DNA of 23,850 nt. Source: Paratrimastix pyriformis (taxonomy: Eukaryota > Preaxostyla > Paratrimastigidae). Each line of letters starts with the position of its first letter. Position 1 is the first letter of the stretch. Both the position numbers and the translations under genes were made by a program. The notes under the pieces were generated by a model. It worked only from the letters and a program-made list of their open reading frames with translations, was not told the origin of the DNA and made no database searches. The DNA is taken from the NCBI GenBank assembly GCA_027972325.1, contig JAPMOS010000363.1, positions 1 to 23,850 on the forward strand, in the 5' to 3' direction. This document shows positions 7,655 to 15,494 of this stretch, piece by piece.

Positions 7655-8788
7655 ATGCAATCAAAATCAATGAGTTTACAGATACGCAAGCCTAAGATTG
7701 TAACGGACCCGGTAGTAATCAAGCCGAATCGTCAAATATCATTTGGAAGTGTTGCACAGTTTGACATTAATAAATACAGCGGACTACTCTCAGGTAATGA
7801 CATACACCTACACATCAGACTCGGAGCTACTACAGCATCAGCCGGCACGGTGACTTACGTTGGTGGATACATGATGAAACTGATCAAATCCCTCAAGTTT
7901 AAGCACCAAGGGCGTGAAATATACAAGTTGGACAGTGCAGGAATATATCAATATTACCAACGTGCCATACAGGAACGCAAATCACTGATGATGCAGAACG
8001 CACGTATTGGAGCAACCGGCACAGACATTGATCCATCGCAACAACAGGAAGGACTGATATACATACCAAATCCATTCATTGACTTTAACCCTCTACGGCT
8101 CGACATCTTACAAGCAAATCCTTATTTTGAAGTAGAAATCGCCCCTATATCAGAAATAGCATCATCTTCCACAGTTGGAGCTACATTAACCAACACTTTC
8201 CTCGATGTTGAACTCGTAGCTAACTACATGACAATGCATGAAGATGAGAAGAAGGCAATTCTACGAAGCAGTATGGATGAAGCAGGAATGGTTACAGTAC
8301 AGAATGAATTCGTTGATTCAACCAAGTATCTAATCTCACAAGGTGCCACATCGATAACATGTGACCTACCATTTGATGAAGTTGAGTATCTATCGATGTA
8401 TCTGTCTGATGACACGACAGGAGCACCATTCACCGGAACAGCCTATATCTCGGAATATCACCTTTCTGTTGACAATAAGAACTATCCAGATACAGCCATT
8501 AGTGCTAAATCGCAAGAATTTCAACAGATGATGTATTTCCGCAAGGCATTTGACAAGAACATCTACACTCTACGCTTTTCAGGACTACCAAGCAAAGATG
8601 ACGATATTGAATCATATGGTAATGTGTATGGTACCATTGTGCTAAAAGAGTATTCTAACCCTAAATTAGTCGTGACTTTCACAGCAGGATTGCCTCACAA
8701 CTGTACTTTGAATGTATTAGCTTACGGACGGGCATGGTATCGATATAACACAAAACAAGGCACTTTGACTGTAGAACACAAAAACTAA
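7655..8788 (+). CDS. PLV major capsid protein, double jelly-roll type
   Basis: The ATG at 7655 (or 7670) gives about 377 residues rich in beta-strand patterns. The N-terminal half has IHLHIRLGA and the segment LIKSLKFKHQGREIYKL, matching the strand-turn-strand pattern around the conserved Gly in double jelly-roll capsid proteins. The C-terminus (NCTLNVLAYGRAWYRYNTKQ) resembles their usual final strands, where a small residue-Tyr-Gly/Ala-Arg motif precedes a terminal Gly-x-Leu. Length is at the short end of the family. An AT-rich stretch with a TTTTATATTT sequence near 7560 lies upstream. Trimers of this protein would build the icosahedral shell. The frame is open throughout. The apparent N-terminal extension before 7513 belongs to the antisense of the inserted retroelement. 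Confidence 0.75.
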   Translation: MQSKSMSLQIRKPKIVTDPVVIKPNRQISFGSVAQFDINKYSGLLSGNDIHLHIRLGATTASAGTVTYVGGYMMKLIKSLKFKHQGREIYKLDSAGIYQYYQRAIQERKSLMMQNARIGATGTDIDPSQQQEGLIYIPNPFIDFNPLRLDILQANPYFEVEIAPISEIASSSTVGATLTNTFLDVELVANYMTMHEDEKKAILRSSMDEAGMVTVQNEFVDSTKYLISQGATSITCDLPFDEVEYLSMYLSDDTTGAPFTGTAYISEYHLSVDNKNYPDTAISAKSQEFQQMMYFRKAFDKNIYTLRFSGLPSKDDDIESYGNVYGTIVLKEYSNPKLVVTFTAGLPHNCTLNVLAYGRAWYRYNTKQGTLTVEHKN

Positions 8789-9589
8789 GTGATTCAACTC
8801 GTTAGAACCCGTTAGTTATGTAAGGAAACATGTAGGAATGAAGAAAAAGTCACACCTTCAGGTTTCTCACCTTTGACATACTATATCGAATTTTGAGACG
8901 ATGAGACTACGTCTCATCACCCGGGTGAAGGGCATGTGCCCTTCATCACATCGACTCGAAGTGCTGTGACAGTACCACATCTGAGCATGAAAAATCACTG
9001 TTTCCTATGTTTAAAATAAGCCCAGACACTTACATTTAGTGTCAGGACAACAATTTGGATAAAAGGATGAAGTTCAGTTTGTATTGAAAATTGGACGCGT
9101 CAAAACTTGTGCAGCCCAGTGCACGTTAAGTAACTGTCAGATTTCTTAGCAAAGGTCGAGCTGTCATATTCATATGATGCTGATTCGAAAAAGCCGTGGC
9201 TGTGAACGTCGATTTACGCTCTGTCACGAGTTACCGTTTTGTATAGGCAAAAATGGTGAAAATTTCTAAGTCAACCCCGTGACATAGTAAAGTTAAGGTT
9301 GCATCACAAGTAAGTGAAAACGAGCCAAATATCAACATTAGAGTCACCAACTATACATAAAAACCTATTAGAATATAGTGTCAGATTGGTTAGGTTAACG
9401 ACCTGTCAACATGCGATATCTTCATGTCAAACGACGAAATTGACTGCTCATCATTGCTTGTATTTTTGAATCAAAAGATACTCATTTTCAACTGTCGTGA
9501 AAGTGCAGACAAGCCGAACGGAATAATTCCTCACGAATTCCGAAGTCCGAAGAATAGTCATCATTACCCCGCCAATTCCAACTCGAAAG
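8789..9589. other. gene-free stretch after the capsid gene
   Basis: No ORF over about 60 codons and no protein similarity is visible in these 800 bases. They contain the palindrome series at 8900-8945 and a smaller inverted repeat (GACACT, 7-base loop, AGTGTC) at 9025-9043. The last part is the presumed upstream region of the spliced gene at 9590. Confidence 0.5.
8900..8945. promoter_or_regulatory. three consecutive perfect palindromes downstream of the capsid gene
   Basis: GATGAGACTACGTCTCATC (8900-8918, 8-bp stem, 3-base loop) is followed directly by CACCCGGGTG (8918-8927, no loop) and TGAAGGGCATGTGCCCTTCA (8926-8945, 9-bp stem, 2-base loop). They adjoin or overlap by one or two bases. They lie 110-160 bases after the capsid stop codon. 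A transcript-end or processing signal, or a protein-binding or replication site, is possible. No U-run follows that would mark a simple terminator. Confidence 0.6.
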
Positions 9590-10219
9590 ATGCAAGACTC
9601 TGAAGTGCGCATTCATGATGACGGAAAAGGTTTGATTGGATGGTTTTTCACCATTCTTTTCTCATTTCATAATTAGAAAAGGCTATTTCCGTGTTGAAAT
9701 CGTTGGTCGTCAAGTTCAAGGAAAGCCGGAATTTTGTTGGACCTATTCTCGCCAAGCAACAGCAACTCGTTAACATTCTTCCTGCGATGTTGGACTCTGG
9801 TTTGTATTTCATTTCAGCACATCCGACTTAAGACTGACCAACTCCACTTTGTTCAGATGACACCCTCGTCAAAGGAATTATTCTGGCTATTGACCTTCTT
9901 ACTGGTGAATTTGATGCTCCTGTGAAAGATGAATTTGAGGAAATCAAAAAGAGCAAAAAGCTCCACGGTCCGTCACAACCAACACGTTCACTTCAGTTTC
10001 ACCTCTGCAAAATTTTCAGAATCGCGTATTCTTCATTCTGTCGATGAATCTGAGATTCTCCAAGAGGCAAAAAAACGGTCACGCTCCCGCTCGCGCTCAC
10101 GGACACCTACAGGGCGTCGTTCCCGTGTGGAAGAACCAGTGGAAGAACATGCCGAAGAGGCGGACACCCAGGCAACCGGACTCACTGATGACCTTATCGA
10201 AATGGAACTTCATAAGTAA
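9590..10219 (+). CDS. predicted four-exon gene for an RS-domain protein
   Basis: The predicted exons are 9590-9629, 9677-9799, 9857-9985 and 10020-10219. They give one continuous frame of 163 residues ending at TAA 10217-10219. All three introns (47, 57 and 34 bases) are phase 1, start GT, and end TTAG, TCAG and TCAG. A nearer AG in intron 2 (9817) would lead to an immediate stop, which supports the longer intron. The third intron is the least certain, being very short with a weak donor. Residues 1-95 look like a compact helical domain (LKSLVVKFKES, LVKGIILAIDLLTGEF); residues about 114-130 form an RSRSRSRSRTPTGRRSR segment; an acidic tail follows. RS domains are found in nuclear splicing and RNA-binding factors, so nuclear localisation is plausible. 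The gene sits between the capsid and membrane-protein genes. It may be cellular cargo or a later insertion; I do not recognise the helical domain. Confidence 0.6.
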
Positions 10220-10275
10220 GTAAATGACGTTGTTTTCATGGAACAATGATTGACATCCATTTCAAAGAGAGGCAA

Positions 10276-10929
10276 TTACTTTCCGTTTGGTTTGTTCATA
10301 TAGATAAAGCCGCCAACCACTAAGACAGCAGCAATAGCAATCAATGCGGTGGTGTTATCAGCAGTCTGTCCGATGTCGTGTTCTTCCTCATCTTTTGTGT
10401 GTTGATCCACTTCAGAATATATTTCAGCTAATGAATCATAAACTTGCTTATTGTATAGTTGATTGGTAGCAGTTAAGTCCACATCTTCGAGGCTTGATGA
10501 AGGAACAAAAGCATCATTAATAACTTGGAAGGAATTGACAACGTCGAAGGAGTTTCTTATGTTTTGCATCTGTTGGTTGACACGATTGACATCAACCACG
10601 TTCTTTAGCTTCTTAATCATGTCGAGCACGTTAAAGTTAGCGGTAAAGATACCACCTTGGTTTTGCTTTTCTGATATCTTGTTCAGGATGTCGTTGAATG
10701 CAGATGTGGCAGATGTTGATTCCAATATCGTTTTGGCTATGATTTGGTTCTTTATGTCATTGGCAAAAGAAATCTTCACGTTTTTGATGTGAGCTATGTT
10801 ACGAAAGATGATTTCATTCTTTGCATTAAGAACCACATTGACTTGTTGCATTATGATGTTGGTTTCATTGACAGACAGATAGTTCAACAGGTCTTGCCTA
10901 ATCGAATTATAACTAATGTTTCCACCCAT
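10276..10929 (-). CDS. PLV myristoylated membrane protein, poxvirus L1/F9-like
   Basis: Starting at the ATG at 10929 gives 217 residues beginning MGGNIS, an N-myristoylation consensus (Gly at 2, Ser at 6). A longer frame exists upstream, but this start is preferred for that reason. The body is helical (for example TSATSAFNDILNKISEKQ and NQQMQNIRNSFDVVNSFQVI), then an acidic segment, and a C-terminal transmembrane helix (ALIAIAAVLVVGGFIYM) with a short basic end. N-terminal myristate, helical ectodomain and C-terminal anchor match the architecture of the poxvirus L1R/F9L entry-fusion proteins and their large-DNA-virus relatives. I see no cysteines, whereas L1 has disulfides, so the assignment is by architecture. 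Role would be virion membrane association or host entry. It ends 56 bases from the convergent RS-protein gene. Confidence 0.6.
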   Translation of the reverse strand: MGGNISYNSIRQDLLNYLSVNETNIIMQQVNVVLNAKNEIIFRNIAHIKNVKISFANDIKNQIIAKTILESTSATSAFNDILNKISEKQNQGGIFTANFNVLDMIKKLKNVVDVNRVNQQMQNIRNSFDVVNSFQVINDAFVPSSSLEDVDLTATNQLYNKQVYDSLAEIYSEVDQHTKDEEEHDIGQTADNTTALIAIAAVLVVGGFIYMNKPNGK

Positions 10930-10976
10930 GTTGTATACAGTACTCATCGAAAATTTCACCTTGTATAGCATTAAGA

Positions 10977-12081
10977 ATGATTCAGTGGAATTCATTGGAT
11001 ACCGAAAGTAAGTTCATCAATGCTTTTCAACAGAACAATGTTAGTTACATCAGGTTGACGTTAAAAATGGACTTTATATCAAAACGTCGATATGACAATC
11101 TGATGAAGGTAGAAGGTGAGGACAGAAAGCGTGAGTTAAAGGCATTATATGCTAAGTTACGCGTTGAAATGCCATTACGTGGAGGGAGTAAAACGAGAGC
11201 CTTTTACAGTGATTTCACGGTTCCACAGGCATTATCTTTTGCACACTCCAACAACTTTGACTTTGATTCATACACAGAGTTTTTTCCGGCAATAGCAAAA
11301 TCCACCACTGAGGCACAGTTCCAAAAGTGTGTAAACTGTTCGAAGATTGAGTCATGTGCTAAGAATTGGGACTGTCTGAAAGACATTGAAGATTCAGCCC
11401 CGAAAGAGTTATCTGAATGTGAAAAAGGGGTTCAAAACATTATCAAAATGAATGAATCATACCTAAAACAGATGGATGACTATTATGCTAAATTCGACAA
11501 ATGGAAGGATGAATACGACAAATGGTACTTTATGAATGATTCTATTCAATACATCCATGCAACAATCACTGGCTTATGGAATATTGATTCGATTGCCTTC
11601 AGCCTGATGACTGATAAGGACAAATACATTGCATCAACTATAAAGCAGAACGGGCTCGATTTATCAAATCTTAATGTCCAATCATGTGAATGGAGTGAGT
11701 TAAACCGTCAGAACAAAACGGGTGAATTCATGATGACCTTTAATTCTAAGCCTGAGTACTTATCGCAACGAATAGCACAAATTAATGTAAATAAGCCCGA
11801 GATGCCATCGAAACCACAATGGGGTGACTTAGTTTGTGTTGATTGTCGTAATGTAATAGATTGGAAGAATGTAGGCACAGTAACAAATGTCCAAATACAA
11901 CAACTTAATGAATGTGTTGTAAATGCTAAGAAGGAAAAAGAGGAGAAGAAGCCTGACACTCCTGAAGAGCCAATTCCTCCTGATGTAACGCCAACTCCAA
12001 GGCAACCTGAAGATCCGACTAAACCTGTAACTCCAATTCATCCTGATGAAAAAGAAACAACAAATTATATTCCCTATCTGA
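10977..12081 (+). CDS. unknown Cys-containing PLV protein with Pro-rich tail, cut by a LINE
   Basis: The frame gives about 368 residues before the TG repeat of the LINE. A start at 10977 or at an internal Met near 11068 is possible. The product has a basic N-terminal part, a Cys cluster (CVNCSKIESCAKNWDC, about residues 118-133), aromatic-rich helices (DDYYAKFDKWKDEYDKWYF), further cysteines (CEWSEL and CVDC), and a Pro/Glu/Thr-rich tail (TPEEPIPPDVTPTPRQP). The Cys pairs suggest disulfides or zinc binding, and the Pro-rich tail a flexible stalk. It is divergent from the myristoylated protein gene with little space between them, which suggests a shared promoter and possibly a shared surface or entry role. 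No family is recognised. Confidence 0.5.
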
Positions 12082-12107
12082 TGTGTGTGTGTGTGTGTGT
12101 GTGTGTG
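12082..12107 (+). repeat. (TG)13 tract, the 3' tail of the LINE
   Basis: The dinucleotide tract reads (CA)13 on the LINE strand and marks the insertion junction with the viral gene. A shorter version forms the 3' end of the retroelement at 6089. Confidence 0.85.
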
Positions 12108-12137
12108 ATACTTCCCGGCTTACGCCGAGTCCGTTAT

Positions 12138-12151
12138 CGGGCCGAAGCCCG
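12138..12151 (-). other. C(UUCG)G hairpin in the LINE 3' UTR
   Basis: On the minus strand CGGGC-UUCG-GCCCG is a 5-bp stem with a UUCG tetraloop, about 30 bases before the CA tail. Compared with the hairpin at 6174-6187 (CCGGC-UUCG-GCCGG) the middle base pair is flipped, so pairing is kept. A role as the reverse transcriptase's 3' recognition element is inferred from other LINE and SINE partnerships. Confidence 0.7.
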
Positions 12152-12270
12152 CGGGTAACATAGACCTCCCGGTCCGCCCTCCCCGCGAGACAAGCTCGCA
12201 AGAAGGAACGCCCCAAGTGGTCCATGGGTCGGCTCGCGCCCACAAGGGGCGGTCACCGCCGACACTCGGA

Positions 12271-13401
12271 CTACGTCCCTTCATCCATCCCTTCCTCATT
12301 CTTCTCGTTCTTCTTCCGTTGCTTGATCGCTACAAGCATAGTTCTCCGAAGTCCACCCAGCTCGCTCCCAATCTCCTTCTGGGTCTCTTCATCCACAATC
12401 CCCAGCTCTGCTGCCAGTCTGCAGTCATTCGCGTAGATTTCCCTCAACCCGCACCGTCTTCGCAGTCTCCCAGCGACTTTCTTCACCACACCTTCTGAAA
12501 TCCCCCTCCAGTTATAGAGCACTTCGCCCTCCTTCGGACGCCCCTCATAGTCAGCCTCCACTCTTCGCGCTCCCGCCTCCTTTCGCAACATGTTCTCCAA
12601 TGCCCACAAGGGGGCTGGGTCCATCGGGAATCTCTCTCGGGCCCGCTGGTTCTCGAAGAGCAGAATGCCCACGTCAAACGGGGCCTTCCCCGCACCTTTC
12701 TCCCCCGTCCGCCAGAAGCTCGGCAGCCAGAAGCTGAAGCCCCCCTCCTCAATGATAAACAGCTCCTTCAGTTGCATGTCCCCCCTCAGCGCCAAACCGA
12801 CTCCATGCTGCGCCTTCATTCCCTGCACCGGCCGCGTCCGGTTTGGCTTGCCCACTCCGTACGGGACTATCGCGATACATCGGAAGGCTCTCTTCCCAGC
12901 TCTACCAATTGGGCTCTCCGCCCAATCGCCAATTGCCGTAAATAACCGGTCCATCTCCTCCTGTGGGTTATATTCAGGGTTGGCAAAGATGAGGAGGTCG
13001 CGATTCTCCTTAAACAACCCGTAGCCATCCAGTCTTCCACCCAAAAACCAGTCATCCTTGCTGGGCGTTCTGAATTCGGGGAAGCTCAAATCGGCATTCC
13101 CAGGATGCGAGAATGCCATCGTTGTCAAACTGCCTGCTTGTCTGAGCAGAGAGGACACCACGTGGGGGTCGTCCACTGGTTTCGTGGGGTGCTCTTGTGG
13201 GTCTGCCCTTCTGCCATCTCCGTACTCATCCCATCCACATATCGGTCGCAGAGGTTCGCCACTTCTGTGGTGAACATTTCCCAAAGCTGTCCCAGGTTCG
13301 GGCGCGGTACCAACGCCCCGCGATCGCTCGATGAGCTCCCAGAGTCTGTCCATCGCTATTTGCTTACCTCTCACCTGCACACTTTGACCCATAGGCTCCA
13401 C
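12271..13401 (-). CDS. 3' accessory ORF of the LINE, possible N6-methyltransferase-like fold
   Basis: This uninterrupted 376-codon ORF begins inside the last codons of the Cys-rich tail frame (overlap about 38 bases) and ends about 190 bases from the LINE 3' end. Residues 135-144 read DLLIFANPEY, followed by a helix and by RCIAIVPYG (174-182), ELFIIEEGGFSFW (213-225) and FDVGILLFEN (242-251). A hydrophobic strand ending in Asn-Pro-x-Tyr, a following strand with Pro-Tyr, and a late F-D-V-G-I-L-L-F strand resemble the order in phage-type Dam N6-adenine methyltransferases, whose motif is (D/N)PP(Y/F). NPEY departs from that consensus and I see no clear SAM-binding motif, so this is a hypothesis. 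The C-terminal 100 residues are basic and helical. Its intactness compared with the broken pol is notable. Confidence 0.6.
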   Translation of the reverse strand: MEPMGQSVQVRGKQIAMDRLWELIERSRGVGTAPEPGTALGNVHHRSGEPLRPICGWDEYGDGRRADPQEHPTKPVDDPHVVSSLLRQAGSLTTMAFSHPGNADLSFPEFRTPSKDDWFLGGRLDGYGLFKENRDLLIFANPEYNPQEEMDRLFTAIGDWAESPIGRAGKRAFRCIAIVPYGVGKPNRTRPVQGMKAQHGVGLALRGDMQLKELFIIEEGGFSFWLPSFWRTGEKGAGKAPFDVGILLFENQRARERFPMDPAPLWALENMLRKEAGARRVEADYEGRPKEGEVLYNWRGISEGVVKKVAGRLRRRCGLREIYANDCRLAAELGIVDEETQKEIGSELGGLRRTMLVAIKQRKKNEKNEEGMDEGT

Positions 13402-13831
13402 CCATTTTCTTGGAGCAATTGTTCTGCATCTTCTGCTCCTTCCCCTTGTCCAGCCACGCGATCAGTTTGATCGCATTGGCACCACTCCACCTTTCAGCGA
13501 CACTGCCCATCATAGCCGGGCATTCAAAACCAAATGGTTCGTATAGTCTCGCCCCACACCAACATTTCCCATCCCCTTCACCATTGATGTAGAATCTGAT
13601 GTTGGCCGTGATGTAACGCTGCAAGATTGCCATCATGGCCAGTCTGCCCGACATTTCGCATCGCATGGTCTGCGTATTTATTCCGCCATTTCCCGTCTGA
13701 GCATTGATGACCACCAGTGCGTTCTTGCATTTCCGGGCCGCCCTGGAGATGCGTCCGCGGCGGCTGAAGTGCTGGAGGCTTGTGCGAAAGTCTCCTCCAC
13801 CTCCTCCCCGTCGCACTGGTGAACCAACCAA
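13364..13831 (-). CDS. C-terminal Cys-rich part of the LINE polyprotein
   Basis: The frame includes RCEMSGRLAMMAILQRYITA, then a CWCG motif eight residues before another Cys-Pro (CWCGARLYEPFGFECP). Helical repeats leading to a CxCG motif after the RNase H are usual at the C-terminus of R1/I-type LINE proteins, where they form a small zinc-binding module. The frame ends with a basic segment (KKMGGAYGSKCAGER). It follows the RNase H region and overlaps the start of the accessory ORF. Confidence 0.5.
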   Translation of the reverse strand: MVGSPVRRGGGGGDFRTSLQHFSRRGRISRAARKCKNALVVINAQTGNGGINTQTMRCEMSGRLAMMAILQRYITANIRFYINGEGDGKCWCGARLYEPFGFECPAMMGSVAERWSGANAIKLIAWLDKGKEQKMQNNCSKKMGGAYGSKCAGER

Positions 13832-13889
13832 AAACCCCAGGTCCGTTCCTGTTGCACCTTGCCTATGTCCTGTTTGATGCTTTGCCCGG

Positions 13890-14310
13890 CAATCTTGTCT
13901 GCCAATCTGTTCCCCTCCGCATCCAGCGATGCCCCTGTCTCCTGGTGCCCTTCACCCACACCAGCCGGACACCCCCTGTGCTCCTTCAGAATTCGCTGTC
14001 CCCTTCGGAGGCCTCGGCCTTCGACTCGATCAGGTCCGTCGGTGTCCAGTCGTCCTTCATCAGCCTCTCCACCCATCCCTTTGCCACCTTACTGTCCGTG
14101 CGCACCTCCACGTTTGCATCCTGTCCCACTCTGATGGCTTCCAGGATGGCTTCCAGCTCTGCCTCATTGTTTGTTTGCCCTTTTGCCGTGCACCTTCTCC
14201 CGACCCGCACAGCCAGTGCCCCATTGGACAGCCGCTCCACCACCGCCAATGCCGCTCGCCGGTCCTTCTTCTTCTTGGTCGCGCTACCATCTGTGTAAAA
14301 AGTCCGCCAC
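13890..14310 (-). CDS. RNase H domain of the LINE
   Basis: The first part shows FYTDGSATKKKKDRRAALAVV (first catalytic Asp), then TNNEAELEAILEAIR (catalytic Glu) and VEVRTDSKVAKGW (second Asp). The last part, in another frame beginning near 14000-14070, has GHQETGASLDAEGNRLADKIAGQ, the typical His...GN-x-x-AD ending with the last catalytic Asp. The domain would degrade the RNA strand after cDNA synthesis. The frame change shows that this copy is inactive as a single polyprotein. Lys-rich linker sequence lies between it and the RT region. Confidence 0.8.
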
Positions 14311-14472
14311 TTCAGCTCGGGCTCCTCCACCCACCTCCACCTCCACTCCGCCCGCAGTGCCTCCCATCGCCTCCACATTGCCTCGTCCCACTTGCCCGCT
14401 TTCATCCGGCTCTTCTTGCTTTCCCCGTTTTGGTCCAGGTGCCTCTCCGCCCCCCTCTTCTTGTCGCTGGCT

Positions 14473-14898
14473 TCAACATGCATCCTCTCCGTTTCGCCAT
14501 CCCCTTGCTCGTCGGGCTTCCCTTTCTTGGCGGCCTCCACCCCGGCTCCCCCGCTTCGGCGTTTCCTGTTCTTCGCCACGACCACCAGCTTTCCTCCTTG
14601 CCCCACCATCAGCTTGGCTTGTCTCATCCTCCTCTTCGGGTCTGGGATCCCGTGATCCTCCCCACCATCCGCCTCTCTCTTGCCCGTATCCCGTCCCGCC
14701 CTCTCTCGGCTCTCCTCCTTTTCCTGTTCCGTCCTTGCCCTCTTTCGATCTCTTTCTGCCACTTCTTCCTCGGATCCTCCTCGCCAACTTAACATATTCC
14801 GTCTCCACTTTGTTCCCCACACACGCTCCTTGATGGCCTCCACGTGCCGGCATCGTGCCCTTCCACTGAAACCTACCGCCCACAATCAGGTCAGCCAC
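14473..14898 (-). CDS. basic linker region of the LINE polyprotein
   Basis: The frame starts MADLIVGGRFQWKGTMPARGG and continues as a long Arg/Lys/Glu/Gly-rich stretch up to the RNase H region. It looks like a disordered connector between the RT C-terminal part and RNase H. More than one minus frame is open, and which is native cannot be settled by eye. Confidence 0.3.
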   Translation of the reverse strand: MADLIVGGRFQWKGTMPARGGHQGACVGNKVETEYVKLARRIRGRSGRKRSKEGKDGTGKGGEPREGGTGYGQERGGWWGGSRDPRPEEEDETSQADGGARRKAGGRGEEQETPKRGSRGGGRQEREARRARGWRNGEDAC

Positions 14899-15494
14899 TC
14901 CTGATGCCCCTCTTCATGAGTGTCTGCCTGTGCCGCCTGGTGATTTTGCATGGCTCTGCCAGCTCCTCCAGTGTCGGCATTCCCCATTCCGCTTCCTTTT
15001 CAATACTTCCCCATCCCTCGATGGCCAACCCCTTCTTGTGCAAGATCCTCAACATCCCCGACACCACCCCGGCATCTTCTCCTTCGCGTGCAGTCTGACC
15101 CACTTCCCGGGGTTGTCCAGCAGCGGCTCACTCGTCGTCCACAACTTTGCAGCAGGGCTATCTCTTCACGGAGCATCACGCCGCACCCTTGTTGGTCTGC
15201 CACCCTGCCCAGCAGTTGCGTGAGCACCATCATGTCGTGCACATCCACCGGGTCCTTGAGACCCATCCCACCCTCATCCTCCGGGAAGAGCACCTCCGCC
15301 GGGTCACATTTCCCCAAGCACCCACCAATCTCCCGAAATACTCGTGCATAGCGCTGTTGAAGAATCTCAAGGTCCTTCTGCGGCATGGGGCACTGCCTCG
15401 CCGTATATTGTAGGCACGTCGACACGCACTCGTTGATCATCTGCACCATCAACCTCGGGGGACCTTCTTGTCCATCAGCCTGTGCAGCCTCCAC
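14891..15494 (-). CDS. RT C-terminal (thumb/connection) region of the LINE
   Basis: Residues read NECVSTCLQYTARQCPMPQK, then VLFPEDEGGMGLKDPVDVHD. The acidic-GG-x-GLxxP motif is the hallmark that follows the polymerase domain in many LINEs. A second frame in the same stretch (14891-15103) gives LEELAEPCKITRRHRQTLMK, probably the next part of the protein. At least one frame change separates the pieces. Confidence 0.6.

Larger units (their letters stand above)
3152..12081. mobile_element. integrated Polinton-like virus remnant
   Basis: This AT-rich segment stands out from its GC-rich flanks. It encodes an A32/FtsK-type packaging ATPase, a double jelly-roll-type capsid protein, a myristoylated L1/F9-like membrane protein, a fibre-like remnant and small unknown proteins. 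This gene set fits the Polinton-like virus and related virophage/adintovirus assemblage. I see no protein-primed DNA polymerase, retrovirus-type integrase, protease or helicase, so it is either a PLV lacking them or a partial element. Both ends are cut: the left by the element at 1477-3152, the right by the LINE beginning at 12082. A 1.42 kb retroelement (6089-7512) is inserted within it. Three or four genes look broken while others are open over 200-390 codons, which suggests a moderately young fossil. No terminal inverted repeats of its own remain in view. Confidence 0.8.

Noticed and set aside
9800-9817. An 18-base intron in the RS-domain gene using the first AG
   Set aside because: Splicing there leads to an in-frame stop within a few codons, whereas the AG at 9855-9856 keeps the frame open.
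10463-10968. Plus-strand ORFs opposite the myristoylated protein gene
   Set aside because: The minus strand has a coherent protein with lipidation motif and transmembrane anchor; the plus frames are its shadows.
3152-12081. Canonical Maverick/Polinton
   Set aside because: No protein-primed DNA polymerase, retrovirus-type integrase or cysteine protease is recognisable in the segment. PLV is the safer call.
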